From Natronospira elongata (lineage in GTDB: Bacteria > Pseudomonadota > Gammaproteobacteria > Natronospirales > Natronospiraceae), in the NCBI RefSeq assembly GCF_034931365.1, contig NZ_JAYGII010000021.1, forward strand, positions 1 to 44,423: a stretch of 44,423 nt of DNA, given 5' to 3'. Position 1 is the first letter of the stretch, and every line of letters starts with the position of its first letter. A program made the position numbers and the translations under genes. The notes under the pieces are model-generated. The model was given only the letters and a program-made list of their open reading frames with translations. It had not been told where the DNA came from and did not search any database. Below are positions 15,622 to 23,442 of this stretch, piece by piece.

Positions 15622-15766
15622 GATCCCCCTCCGTCTCCCCCTTCCCGCCGCCGGCGGCAAGGGGGAGGGCCCTTCGATGAGGCAGTCGCCTGAATCCATC
15701 CCCAATCCACTTACAAGGTCCTCCCCCTTGCGAGCTCCGCTCGGAAGGGGGAGACAGAGGGGGATC
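15622..15766 (-). repeat. Single inverted copy of the ~175-bp hairpin repeat
   Basis: The same unit as arrays 1-4, but reversed: the GGAAGGGGGAGACAGAGGGGGATC end lies at the right. Relative to the gene whose stop it follows (the MarR gene, plus strand), its orientation is the same as in the minus-strand loci. A decayed REP fragment (GGGAATGAATTCGCTCC) follows at about 15779-15795. Confidence 0.92.
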
Positions 15767-15819
15767 AAGCTCCCGATCGGGAATGAATTCGCTCCGGCGA
15801 CGGATTGGCAGGGCCTTGT

Positions 15820-15847
15820 TTTGCTCGAAGCTCGCCGCTCGCTGCTC
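15820..15847. repeat. Heptamer repeat (minus strand GAGCAGC/GAGCGGC/GAGCTTC/GAGCAAA)
   Basis: Four 7-bp units reading GAGCAGC, GAGCGGC, GAGCTTC, GAGCAAA on the minus strand. It directly adjoins the stop codon of the TraF-like gene. It is the same sub-family as at 8485-8512 and on the opposite strand, as is the hairpin unit beside it. Confidence 0.65.
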
Positions 15848-17149
15848 TCAAAACCTGACGCCGAACTGCATGGCGGCGCCGAAGGAGTCGCCGGCGTCGC
15901 CGCTGAGGGCGAGGTCGAAATGGCTGCGGCGGCTGGACAGGCCGATCCCCAGGGAGATGTTGCCCTCTTCCAGCACCCGCTCATAACGATACCCGCCCCG
16001 CAAGCTGAGCCAGCGCAGGGGACGATGCTCAACCCCCATGGCAAGGTATTGCTTGGCCGGGTCAAAGCCAATGGCCACGGTCTCATTGAGGTCCATGTCC
16101 ACGGCCACCGTCCAGCGCGGATTCTGCCAGGCCAGGCCGCCGCGAAAGGTGGGCCTCAGGGGCACCTGATTGCCCAGCACGGTGCGGTAGTCGCGGGGAA
16201 TCAGATTGCGCACCATCATGCCGGCGGTCCAGCCGTCGTCGAGCTCGTGAATCACGCCCAGGTCCACGTTGACATCGGCGTGAATGAGGCGCTGGTCATC
16301 AAGCTCGAAGTTCTCGGTGCGCGCCCTTTCCACATCCGTTTCCCAATCCAATGTATCAATCTGCAGGGACTTCAGGTTGACCCCCAGGTAGGTCCGGGGT
16401 TGCTGGGGAATTCGAGCCCCCACGCTGAGCCCGACTTCTCTGACCATGGCCCCGCGCAGGGCAAAATCGGAAGTCAGATCGTCCCCCACATCTGGCAGCT
16501 CGAGGTCGGGCGGTATGACTTCCTCGTCGATGATATCCATGAGCACTTCGATGAAGTCGATGACCTGTCTTACCTGGGAAATATCTTCCTGGCTGATGCG
16601 CAGTTCCATGCCGACAACGGCGTTCTGACGAATGCTGGCGCCGAAGCCGAAGCGTTCACCAGGGGCCCCCAGATTGAAGCCGGCGCTGGCGGCCAGGCGC
16701 AGGGGTTTGTCGGACAGACTCTGGTAGTCATCCAGGAGCTCATCGGCGGTGCGGAATACGGCACGCAGGTCCTGGCGGGTGACGCTTTGATCACTGATTC
16801 GAGCTTCCAGTTGATCCAGGGATTGTTTCAGACGGGACTGGTTGTCGTTTTCCTGGAAGCGGTCCAGGGAGTCGAGAAAGCCGTCCCGGTCAATCAGGCG
16901 AATGCCACCAAAGGCCCGGCTGAATGCGCGATCATCCCGCCGCCCTTCGATCTGGGGGTTGCCCGCCAGGCGCGCCGGGTTGAAGGCGGGGGCATTGTAG
17001 GGCCGGGTTGCGGCCACCCAGGCGCCACCCAGTGACATGGAGCGCGGGTCGAGGCTGGTGAAGGCATTGGCCAGGGCCTGGGTGGAGCTTAGGGCCAGGA
17101 TTGTGGCCAAGAGGATGCCGAGGCGGATTGGGGGGTGGCGTTTTGGCAT
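15848..17149 (-). CDS. TraF/FadL-like outer-membrane beta-barrel protein
   Basis: 433 residues from ATG 17149. The open frame upstream to 17335 is repeat-derived (it translates the REP at 17204-17273) and is excluded. The signal peptide (RLGILLATILALSSTQALA) is followed by FTSLDPRSMSLGGAWVAATRPYNAPAFNPARLA, a typical opening of FadL/TraF-like barrels. The C-terminal half has alternating beta strands ending in FGVRF, the outer-membrane aromatic C terminus. A central acidic helix-rich portion lies at about 110-165. Databases often label such proteins conjugal transfer protein TraF because of a shared Pfam family, but no conjugation genes are here. Transport of a hydrophobic substrate is more plausible. 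Confidence 0.8.
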   Translation of the reverse strand: MPKRHPPIRLGILLATILALSSTQALANAFTSLDPRSMSLGGAWVAATRPYNAPAFNPARLAGNPQIEGRRDDRAFSRAFGGIRLIDRDGFLDSLDRFQENDNQSRLKQSLDQLEARISDQSVTRQDLRAVFRTADELLDDYQSLSDKPLRLAASAGFNLGAPGERFGFGASIRQNAVVGMELRISQEDISQVRQVIDFIEVLMDIIDEEVIPPDLELPDVGDDLTSDFALRGAMVREVGLSVGARIPQQPRTYLGVNLKSLQIDTLDWETDVERARTENFELDDQRLIHADVNVDLGVIHELDDGWTAGMMVRNLIPRDYRTVLGNQVPLRPTFRGGLAWQNPRWTVAVDMDLNETVAIGFDPAKQYLAMGVEHRPLRWLSLRGGYRYERVLEEGNISLGIGLSSRRSHFDLALSGDAGDSFGAAMQFGVRF

Positions 17150-17171
17150 CGGGCCATTATTAGGAGAATGG

Positions 17172-17192
17172 GGAGCAAGGAGCAAGGAGCGG
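17172..17192. repeat. Heptamer repeat (GGAGCAA)2GGAGCGG
   Basis: Three 7-bp units 22 bp upstream of the TraF-like start codon and 11 bp from a paired REP element. It is the same family as the long array at 34945. Confidence 0.65.
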
Positions 17193-17203
17193 GTGGTATC
17201 CCG

Positions 17204-17273
17204 CCGTAGGAGCGAATTCATTCGCGATTGAGACTCCGACAGAGCCTGATCGCGGATAAATCCGCTCCTACGG
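17204..17273. repeat. Paired REP element
   Basis: CCGTAGGAGCGAATTCATTCGCGA ... TCGCGGATAAATCCGCTCCTACGG, two self-palindromic arms facing each other across about 22 bp. It begins 18 bp downstream of the yggX stop codon. Confidence 0.88.
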
Positions 17274-17291
17274 TGGGGAGGTGTAGGGACG

Positions 17292-17564
17292 TTATTCCGG
17301 GGGCACGTAGCCTTCCGGTTTAGTGACCTTGTCATTGCTGAAGAAGAACTTTTCCATTTGCTCTTCCAGGAACTTGCGGGCCGAGGGCTCGATGGGGGAA
17401 AGGCGGTATTCGTTGATCAGCATTGTCTGGTGGTTGAGCCATTGCTGCCAGGCGGCCTTGGAGACGTTTTCATAGATGCGCTTGCCCAGGTCCCCGGGGT
17501 ATGGCGGACGGTCGAGGCCTTCGGCTTCGGTTCCGAGGAGGACGCAGTTTACTTTTCGGGTCAT
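17292..17564 (-). CDS. yggX: Probable Fe(2+)-trafficking protein YggX
   Basis: 90 residues, full length for the family. The conserved Cys7 lies in KVNCVLLGTEAEGLDRPPYPGDLG, followed by VSKAAWQQWLNHQTMLINEYRL. YggX protects iron-sulfur clusters and DNA from oxidative damage in the cytoplasm. It lies downstream of mutY on the same strand, the classical mutY-yggX arrangement, although a 154-bp gap with a REP element separates them. Confidence 0.97.
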   Translation of the reverse strand: MTRKVNCVLLGTEAEGLDRPPYPGDLGKRIYENVSKAAWQQWLNHQTMLINEYRLSPIEPSARKFLEEQMEKFFFSNDKVTKPEGYVPPE

Positions 17565-17643
17565 GGGGGTTTCCGGGGTTGGGGTTTGTGGTTGGGGGAG
17601 ATTTTATCAGTTTGGGATGGGGGTCTACGAGAGACGCCACCGT

Positions 17644-17714
17644 CCGTAGGAGCGAATTCATTCGCGATTGGGGCCGATACAACCGCTGAATCGCGAATGA
17701 ATTCGCTCTTACGG
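17644..17714. repeat. Paired REP element
   Basis: CCGTAGGAGCGAATTCATTCGCGA ... TCGCGAATGAATTCGCTCTTACGG, located between mutY and yggX and ending 4 bp from the mutY stop. As an intercistronic hairpin it may uncouple the levels of the two genes. Confidence 0.88.
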
Positions 17715-17718
17715 ATTG

Positions 17719-18789
17719 TTAATGCCGCCGTCGCAACTGGTCCAGGAGTTTCGACACGGGGGCGGCGAGGCCGACTTCGGGGGGATGGTCCAGGGGGAAC
17801 CATTCGCTGTTGGTGTCGGCCACGATCTCTGGCCGGGACGGGAGGTCGAGGCGGATGGGCTGGATTTCCAGTTCGAAGTGGCTGAAGCCGTGGCGAAGGC
17901 TGGCCCAGGTTTCGGTTGCCTCGGGCTCCAGGCCGAAGCGGGTGCGGCTCCAGGCGGCGGGGCTGTCTTCCACTTCGGGAAAGGCCCAGAGACCGCCCCA
18001 GATGCCGGCCGGTGGTCGGCGCTGGAGCAGGACCCGGCCCTCGGCAACGGGCATGAGCATGCGGGTCTTGCGCAGGGGGCGGGCCTTTTTGGGTTTCTTG
18101 CCGGGCCAGCGCTCGGGCTCGCCGCTGGCGTGGCCTCCACAGCCATCGGCCAGGGGGCAGTGCTCACAGTCGGGACGGCTTCGGGTACAGACGGTGGCAC
18201 CCAGGTCCATCATCCCCTGGGTCCAGGCACGGGCATCGCGCTCGGGCAGGTGGGCTTCGGCCAGTTCCCAGAGGCGACGGGCCACGGCGGTGCGGCCTGG
18301 CCAGCCGTCAACCCGATGGTAGCGGGCCAGCACCCGTTTGACGTTGCCGTCGAGAATGGGATGGGACTGACCCAGGGCGAGGGAGAGAATGGCGCCGGCG
18401 GTGGAGCGGCCGATGCCGGGCAGGGCCTCGACGGCATCGATCGCTTCCGGGAAGCGCCCGCCATGTTCGTCGCGGATCACCACCGCGGCACTGTGAAGAT
18501 TGCGGGCACGGGCGTAATAGCCAAGCCCGGACCACAGATGCAGGACGTCGTCCACCGGGGCGTCGGCCAGGGTGACCAGATCCGGGAAACGCTCCATGAA
18601 GCGCTGGAAATAGGGAATGACGGTGGTGACCTGGGTCTGCTGGAGCATGATCTCGGACACCCACACCCGGTAGGGCGTGGGTGTCTGCTGCCAGGGCAGA
18701 TCATGTCGGCCGTGATGCCGGTGCCATTCGATGACCTTCTGGGCAATAACCTTCTCGACAATGGCCGGGCTGGCGACCGAATCGCTCAT
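17719..18789 (-). CDS. mutY: A/G-specific adenine DNA glycosylase MutY
   Basis: 356 residues. The N-terminal glycosylase domain includes the catalytic Glu46 (WVSEIMLQQTQV) and the helix-hairpin-helix ALPGIGRSTAGAIL with the following catalytic Asp in ILDGNVKRVLARY. The iron-sulfur loop has the exact Cys-x6-Cys-x2-Cys-x5-Cys spacing in CTRSRPDCEHCPLADGC. A C-terminal NUDIX-like domain (about 235-350) recognises 8-oxoguanine. MutY removes A mispaired with 8-oxoG. The ATG overlaps the stop of the upstream asmA-like gene (ATGA), indicating translational coupling. Confidence 0.98.
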   Translation of the reverse strand: MSDSVASPAIVEKVIAQKVIEWHRHHGRHDLPWQQTPTPYRVWVSEIMLQQTQVTTVIPYFQRFMERFPDLVTLADAPVDDVLHLWSGLGYYARARNLHSAAVVIRDEHGGRFPEAIDAVEALPGIGRSTAGAILSLALGQSHPILDGNVKRVLARYHRVDGWPGRTAVARRLWELAEAHLPERDARAWTQGMMDLGATVCTRSRPDCEHCPLADGCGGHASGEPERWPGKKPKKARPLRKTRMLMPVAEGRVLLQRRPPAGIWGGLWAFPEVEDSPAAWSRTRFGLEPEATETWASLRHGFSHFELEIQPIRLDLPSRPEIVADTNSEWFPLDHPPEVGLAAPVSKLLDQLRRRH

Positions 18790-21101
18790 CGCTGGAAGCG
18801 GTCGCGCAGGCGGTCTTCCAGATCACGGGCACGTTCCCTGACTTCCTCGCCGGCCTGATCCCGAAGCAGGCTTTCTATGTCGAAACGCAACCTCGGTGCC
18901 AGCACGGTGCCGGTAACGCGGAAGTGCAGTTCCCGCCCGCGGACATCAAAGTCATCGGCACGCAGCTCGCTGGGTGGGTCTTCCAGAATGCGGGCGCGCA
19001 GATTGTAGTCGAGACTGAGGTCCACCAGGCTGAGTGAACCGCTGCCACGAATGGCGAAATTCTCCACCAGCATGCCGAAGTCGTCACTGATGAGTTCACC
19101 ATCTTCAACCGTGCCACTGATCCCCAGGGCGGAGAACGGCGTCCGCCCACGGTCTTCCCGCACCTTGGCCGCTTCGCGGAAACGGACGGTGGCCTGGGAG
19201 ACCTGGTAGGCGACATCCACACCTTCCAGGGCGCCCTCCTCGAAACGGAGTCGCATGTTGCCGTTCAGGGTCGGGCGCAGCTCGCCCACGGTATGGCCCT
19301 GGCCGGCAACCTCCATGGTGATATTGGCAAGACCGGTGATCTGCTCCATCTCGAACATGTCCTTGAGCAGATCGCCGATGCGCACTCCGGCCAACTCTTC
19401 GCTGAAGCGGATGGACGGCACTTCGCCGCTGGCGTCCACCACCAGCTCACCGGTCTGGGTACCGCCATAGAGATCGGCGCTGATAGGCGACAGGCGCAGC
19501 ACATCGTCGCGAATGCTGACGCCGGCGCGCACGGAAGTCATGGTGATGCCGGCCATGCCGAGCTCGCCGATCCGAATACTGCCTTCGATGTCATGACCAC
19601 GGATGGCATCGGCGGGAATCTCGATGGCATCCAGGTCCAGGGGCTCGCCCTCCTCCGGCGGCGGCTCATCGGCATCCGGCTCGGTGTAGCGGTCCAGGTC
19701 GATGGCATCGATCTGGAAGGCGAAACGCAGGGCCGGCGGGTCCAGCACCGGCAGAACCAGTTCACCTTCGATCAGGGTCTCGTCCAACTGGATGTTGAGG
19801 TCGGCCAGACGCAGGCCCTCGCGGCCATGCTCAATGCCGGCGCGCAGGGCGAAATGCTCCAGCACATCCGGATCGCGGGTCTGGGGCAGCATGTCCGCCA
19901 GCCCGATGCGAGTCAGCAAGGCACGTGGGGAAAACTCGGACACGCTCAGACTCAGGGCGGCCTCCGGCGTTTCGCTCTGCAGGGCATCGACACTGCCATC
20001 GGCCTCGACGGTCAGTTCATCCAGGCGCAATTCGAAACCATCCAGGGTGAGCCGGTCGGCGGCGGTATCCAGGCCGCCGGCCAAGCGCCAGTTGACGGTC
20101 TCCACCCCGGAAAGATCCAGACCTTCGGGGCCATCCTGAATGAAGGGCATCAGGGCGCTGCCGGGGAAGTCCCCGGAAAAGAGTTCGAAACGGATCAGCG
20201 GATCGCTGTCGAGCTGCTCGATCTGCAGGCCCCCGGCGAAAGGCATGTCGGCAATGCGCCCGCTCATGTCTTCCATCACCAGCCGCTGGGCCTCGGGGTC
20301 CAGGCTCAGGCTGCGCCAGTCCAGACGCAGGGCCAGGGGCGAGACCGGCAGGGGCTCGCCTTCGGCGTCCAGGGCCATTTGCATGGCCTCGATGCGAATG
20401 GCGCCGTCACCGGCAAGATCGGCGATCAATCGGGCCTGGCCCTCGAAATGCCCGCTCAGGGCCGGTTCATTGAGGTCAAAATCCAGGGCGGTGCTGAAGG
20501 CCAGTGGCTCACCCAGGCGGATCTCGCCCAGGCTGAGGGACCAGTTGCTGATGCCGGCCTGCATGCCGGTACTTTGATCATTCCAGCTCAGGGCAGCATC
20601 GATCAGGCGCAGGCCACCGATGCGGACCCGCTCCAAATCGGCGAGATCGAATTCCGCCGCCTCCGGGGCTTCTTCCTCCACCGCCTCGGGGTCCACATCG
20701 GCGACCAGGTCATCCCAGTTGCTGACCCCCTCCTCATTGACCGCCAGGTTGAGGCGCAGGCCTTCGACGCGGATCTCGGCCACTTCGAGCTGCCGCCGGA
20801 ATATCAGCGGCAGCAGCCGCAGGCGAATATCGGCGGCATCCAGGCTGAAGAAATCGCCCTCGAAACCCTCGGCATTGCCAAGGGCGATATGGCCGGTTTC
20901 GATGCCCAGCCAGGGGAAGAAGGACAGGGAAAGCTCGTCGTCGATATGGAGCTCGCGTCCGGTGGCATCCCGAACGGCATCCTGAATATCGTCGCGGTAA
21001 TCGTTGGGGTCGATGACCATGGTGGCGATGACCGCGGCCACTACCAGCAGCACCAGCAGACCGCCCACGGCCGCACCCAGCCAGATAAGCCACTTCTTCA
21101 T
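18786..21101 (-). CDS. AsmA family protein
   Basis: 771 residues. A single N-terminal membrane helix (about 5-27) is followed by the AsmA opening MVIDPNDYRDDIQDAVRDATGRELHI and SLSFFPWLGIETGHIALGN. The long body is beta-rich, and the last ~200 residues match the AsmA C-terminal repeat groove (LNGNMRLRFEEGALEGVDV). AsmA-like proteins are inner-membrane-anchored periplasmic proteins implicated in lipid transport to the outer membrane. The gene is very acidic in composition, as expected for a salt-adapted organism. It overlaps mutY by 4 bp. The asmA-mutY-yggX order is seen in several gammaproteobacteria. Confidence 0.92.
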   Translation of the reverse strand: MKKWLIWLGAAVGGLLVLLVVAAVIATMVIDPNDYRDDIQDAVRDATGRELHIDDELSLSFFPWLGIETGHIALGNAEGFEGDFFSLDAADIRLRLLPLIFRRQLEVAEIRVEGLRLNLAVNEEGVSNWDDLVADVDPEAVEEEAPEAAEFDLADLERVRIGGLRLIDAALSWNDQSTGMQAGISNWSLSLGEIRLGEPLAFSTALDFDLNEPALSGHFEGQARLIADLAGDGAIRIEAMQMALDAEGEPLPVSPLALRLDWRSLSLDPEAQRLVMEDMSGRIADMPFAGGLQIEQLDSDPLIRFELFSGDFPGSALMPFIQDGPEGLDLSGVETVNWRLAGGLDTAADRLTLDGFELRLDELTVEADGSVDALQSETPEAALSLSVSEFSPRALLTRIGLADMLPQTRDPDVLEHFALRAGIEHGREGLRLADLNIQLDETLIEGELVLPVLDPPALRFAFQIDAIDLDRYTEPDADEPPPEEGEPLDLDAIEIPADAIRGHDIEGSIRIGELGMAGITMTSVRAGVSIRDDVLRLSPISADLYGGTQTGELVVDASGEVPSIRFSEELAGVRIGDLLKDMFEMEQITGLANITMEVAGQGHTVGELRPTLNGNMRLRFEEGALEGVDVAYQVSQATVRFREAAKVREDRGRTPFSALGISGTVEDGELISDDFGMLVENFAIRGSGSLSLVDLSLDYNLRARILEDPPSELRADDFDVRGRELHFRVTGTVLAPRLRFDIESLLRDQAGEEVRERARDLEDRLRDRFQR

Positions 21102-21179
21102 GCGACAAACCTCCCGTGTTGAGGAACCTCATGTTCCTGAGGGCTTACATGGTGGCGCAAACGGAAGGCGAGGGGAAGA

Positions 21180-21253
21180 TGGAGCGGGTGATGGGAATCG
21201 AACCCACGTTCTCAGCTTGGGAAGCTGATGTTCTACCATTGAACTACACCCGC
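21180..21253 (-). tRNA. tRNA-Gly (anticodon CCC)
   Basis: On the minus strand a 74-nt cloverleaf starts GCGGGTG and ends CACCCGC-T-CCA. The anticodon stem is TCAGC/GCTGA around the loop TTCCCAA, giving anticodon CCC (bases 219-221 of the 21 kb block, i.e. 21219-21221). The T-loop TTCGATT is normal and CCA is encoded. It resembles the E. coli glyU product. A TAGAAT -10-like hexamer lies at 21265-21270. Confidence 0.96.
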
Positions 21254-21366
21254 ATCGTCGCCAGATTCTAACCCAGGTCGCCCGGCCAATCCATTCAAGG
21301 CAACCACTCCGGGAAATTCCCGCCCGGTGTTAGAATATCGCCTCCAATTCACCCCGCAGGACAAGC

Positions 21367-21570
21367 ATGATGCGTGTTGAGATCAACGGCGAGGCCCAGG
21401 AGTTCGATCGGGAGATGACGGTTTCCGAACTGTTGCAGGCCCTGGAGTTCACAGGCCGCCGCATTGCCGTGGAACGCAACGGCATGATCGTGCCCCGCAG
21501 TGAGCATGACGAGACTCGAGTCGAGGATGGCGATCGGGTGGAGATCGTGCAGGCGGTGGGTGGGGGATGA
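21367..21570 (+). CDS. thiS: Sulfur carrier protein ThiS
   Basis: 67 residues with the ubiquitin-like fold pattern and the C-terminal Gly-Gly that is adenylated and thiocarboxylated (VEIVQAVGGG). ThiS donates sulfur to thiazole synthase ThiG in thiamine biosynthesis. Two consecutive ATGs (21367 and 21370) are possible starts after CAGGACAAG. thiG follows, but repeats separate it (heptamers at 21574 and a REP at 21624). No TPP riboswitch was recognised upstream. Confidence 0.95.
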   Translation: MMRVEINGEAQEFDREMTVSELLQALEFTGRRIAVERNGMIVPRSEHDETRVEDGDRVEIVQAVGGG

Positions 21571-21573
21571 TTT

Positions 21574-21601
21574 AGTGCTTAGTGCTGAGTGCTGAGTGCT
21601 G
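21574..21601. repeat. Heptamer repeat AGTGCTT(AGTGCTG)3
   Basis: Four 7-bp units starting 4 bp after the thiS stop codon and inside the thiS-thiG interval. Confidence 0.88.
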
Positions 21602-21623
21602 TGAGGATAAGGGTGCAAACCTG

Positions 21624-21694
21624 CCGTAGGAGCGGATTCATCCGCGAACATGCGTCAGAGTCAGCCCCCAATCGCGAATAAATTCGCTCCTACG
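21624..21694. repeat. Paired REP element
   Basis: CCGTAGGAGCGGATTCATCCGCGA ... TCGCGAATAAATTCGCTCCTACG, between thiS and thiG. Confidence 0.88.
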
Positions 21695-21724
21695 CTGCCT
21701 TCTAGAAACTATTTCGGAGTCGAG

Positions 21725-22528
21725 ATGACTGAGAACGAAACCACGCCGACGCTGGAGCCGCTGGTGATTGCCGGGCGGGAATATCAATCACGGCTGCTGG
21801 TGGGGACCGGCAAGTACAAGGATTTCGCCGAGACCCGCGCGGCCATTGAGGCCAGCGGCGCGGAGATCGTGACCGTGGCCCTGCGCCGCTCCAATATCGG
21901 CCAGAAGGCGGACGAGCCCAATCTGCTGGATGCGGTGCCGCCGGACCAGTACACCATCCTGCCCAACACCGCCGGCTGCTATACCGCCGAGGACGCGGTG
22001 CGGGTCTGCCGTTTGGCGCGGGAGCTTTTGGGCGACCATCGCCTGGTGAAACTGGAGGTGCTGGGCGACGAGCGCACCCTCTACCCGGACATCCCCGCCA
22101 CACTGGAAGCGGCCAAGACCCTGGTGGATGAGGGGTTTGAGGTCATGGTCTATACCAATGACGATCCCATCATCGCCAAGCGCCTGGAGGAGATCGGCTG
22201 CGTGGCGGTGATGCCCCTGGCCGCCCCCATCGGTTCCGGCCTGGGCATCCAGAACCCCTACAACATCATCACCATTGTCGAAAATGCCAATGTGCCCATC
22301 CTGGTGGATGCCGGCGTGGGCACCGCCTCGGATGCCGCCGTGGCCATGGAGCTGGGTTGTGACGGGGTGCTTATGAACACCGCCATCGCCGGCGCCAGGC
22401 ATCCGGTGTTGATGGCCTCGGCCATGAAAAAGGCCGTGGAAGCCGGCCGCGAGGCCTTCCTCGCCGGACGGATTCCGAAGAAGCGCTTTGCCTCGGCGTC
22501 CTCGCCGATTGAAGGGGTGATTCAGTAG
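21725..22528 (+). CDS. thiG: Thiazole synthase ThiG
   Basis: 267 residues from ATG 21725 after TTCGGAGTCGAG; the open frame further upstream is REP translation. Signatures include SRLLVGTGKYKDF, TVALRRSNIG, LPNTAGCYTAEDAVR and HRLVKLEVLGD, whose Lys forms the Schiff base with deoxyxylulose 5-phosphate. PIGSGLGIQNPYNI and DAGVGTASDAAVAMELGCDG are the phosphate-binding loops of the TIM barrel. It makes the thiazole phosphate of thiamine using ThiS-thiocarboxylate. Confidence 0.98.
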   Translation: MTENETTPTLEPLVIAGREYQSRLLVGTGKYKDFAETRAAIEASGAEIVTVALRRSNIGQKADEPNLLDAVPPDQYTILPNTAGCYTAEDAVRVCRLARELLGDHRLVKLEVLGDERTLYPDIPATLEAAKTLVDEGFEVMVYTNDDPIIAKRLEEIGCVAVMPLAAPIGSGLGIQNPYNIITIVENANVPILVDAGVGTASDAAVAMELGCDGVLMNTAIAGARHPVLMASAMKKAVEAGREAFLAGRIPKKRFASASSPIEGVIQ

Positions 22529-22535
22529 CCTCCCA

Positions 22536-22605
22536 CCGTAGGAGCGAATTTATTCGCGATGGGGGAAAATTCAGCCCCTGATCGCGGATGAATCCGCTCC
22601 TACGG
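22536..22605. repeat. Paired REP element
   Basis: CCGTAGGAGCGAATTTATTCGCGA ... ATCGCGGATGAATCCGCTCCTACGG. It begins 7 bp after the thiG stop and ends 34 bp before trmB, so the operon-like trio thiS-thiG-trmB has a REP in each gap. Confidence 0.9.
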
Positions 22606-22639
22606 TTTGCATCTCCCGCCAATAATTTGAGAAACCGCA

Positions 22640-23347
22640 ATGCCAAAAGACCCCACCCAAACTGCCAAGCCCCACCACCGCCCCATCCGCAGCTTCGTTC
22701 GGCGGGAGGGGCGGTTGACGCCGGCGCAGGCGCGGGCGATGGAGGAGTTGTTTCCGCGCTATGGCCTGGCCTTCGAGCCGCGGCCGGTGGATTGGGCCGC
22801 ACTGTTCCGGCGCCAGGCGCCGGTGACCATGGAGATTGGTTTCGGCAACGGCGAGTTGCTGGCCACCCTGGCCGCCCAGCACCCGGACAGAAATTTCCTC
22901 GGCATTGAAGTGCATCGTCCCGGCGTGGGCCGCTTGCTGAATCAGTTGGAGGAAGAGGGTCTCGACAATGTACGGGTCTCGACCCATGACGCGGTGGAAG
23001 TGCTGCGCGAGCAGATTGCCGAGGCGAGTCTGGACCGGCTGCTGATTTTCTTCCCCGACCCCTGGCCCAAGAAACGCCATCACAAGCGTCGCCTGGTCCA
23101 GCCAGGTTTTGCCGAGATGGCGGCCCGGCGACTGGCACCCGGTGGACGATTGCATCTGGCCACCGACTGGGAGGACTATAAGAACCACATACTGGAAGTG
23201 CTGGATGCCTGCCCTCTTCTGGAAAACACCGCCGGCCCCGGCGGTACGGTACCGCGCCCCGATGACCGCCCGGTGACCCATTTCGAACGCCGTGGCCAGC
23301 GCAAGGGGCACGGGGTCTGGGACCTGGTCTATACCCGCCGCGCCTAG
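22640..23347 (+). CDS. trmB: tRNA (guanine-N7-)-methyltransferase TrmB
   Basis: 235 residues. The SAM-binding motif MEIGFGNGELLATLA is near residue 73, with FLGIEVHRPGVGRLL next. The diagnostic block FFPDPWPKKRHHKRRL holds the catalytic Asp and RNA-contacting basic residues. The protein methylates G46 in the tRNA variable loop. The ~45-residue N-terminal extension is basic and low in complexity. trmB often follows thiG in pseudomonads and relatives. Confidence 0.97.
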   Translation: MPKDPTQTAKPHHRPIRSFVRREGRLTPAQARAMEELFPRYGLAFEPRPVDWAALFRRQAPVTMEIGFGNGELLATLAAQHPDRNFLGIEVHRPGVGRLLNQLEEEGLDNVRVSTHDAVEVLREQIAEASLDRLLIFFPDPWPKKRHHKRRLVQPGFAEMAARRLAPGGRLHLATDWEDYKNHILEVLDACPLLENTAGPGGTVPRPDDRPVTHFERRGQRKGHGVWDLVYTRRA

Positions 23348-23394
23348 CCCTCCAACTCTCCGCGCCCTTGGCGATCTCTGCGCGAGGCAACAAA

Positions 23395-23419
23395 AAAGCC
23401 CCGCCAATGGCGGGGCTTT
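23395..23419. terminator. Bidirectional rho-independent terminator
   Basis: AAAGCCCCGCC-AAT-GGCGGGGCTTT, an 11-bp stem with A-run and T-run on either side, between the converging trmB and S8 protease genes. Confidence 0.9.
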
Positions 23420-23442
23420 CTGCCTTCAGGCTGCCGCCGAAC

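Noticed and set aside
17150..17335. N-terminal extension of the TraF-like protein, with the peptides RRSGFIRDQ and RMNSLLR
   Set aside because: These peptides are translations of REP elements and appear wherever a frame crosses one (also at 17561, 22371 and 32030). The signal peptide begins at 17149.
21254..21366. A TPP riboswitch before thiS
   Set aside because: No CUGAGA-type or other conserved thi-box sequence is present in the 110-bp leader.
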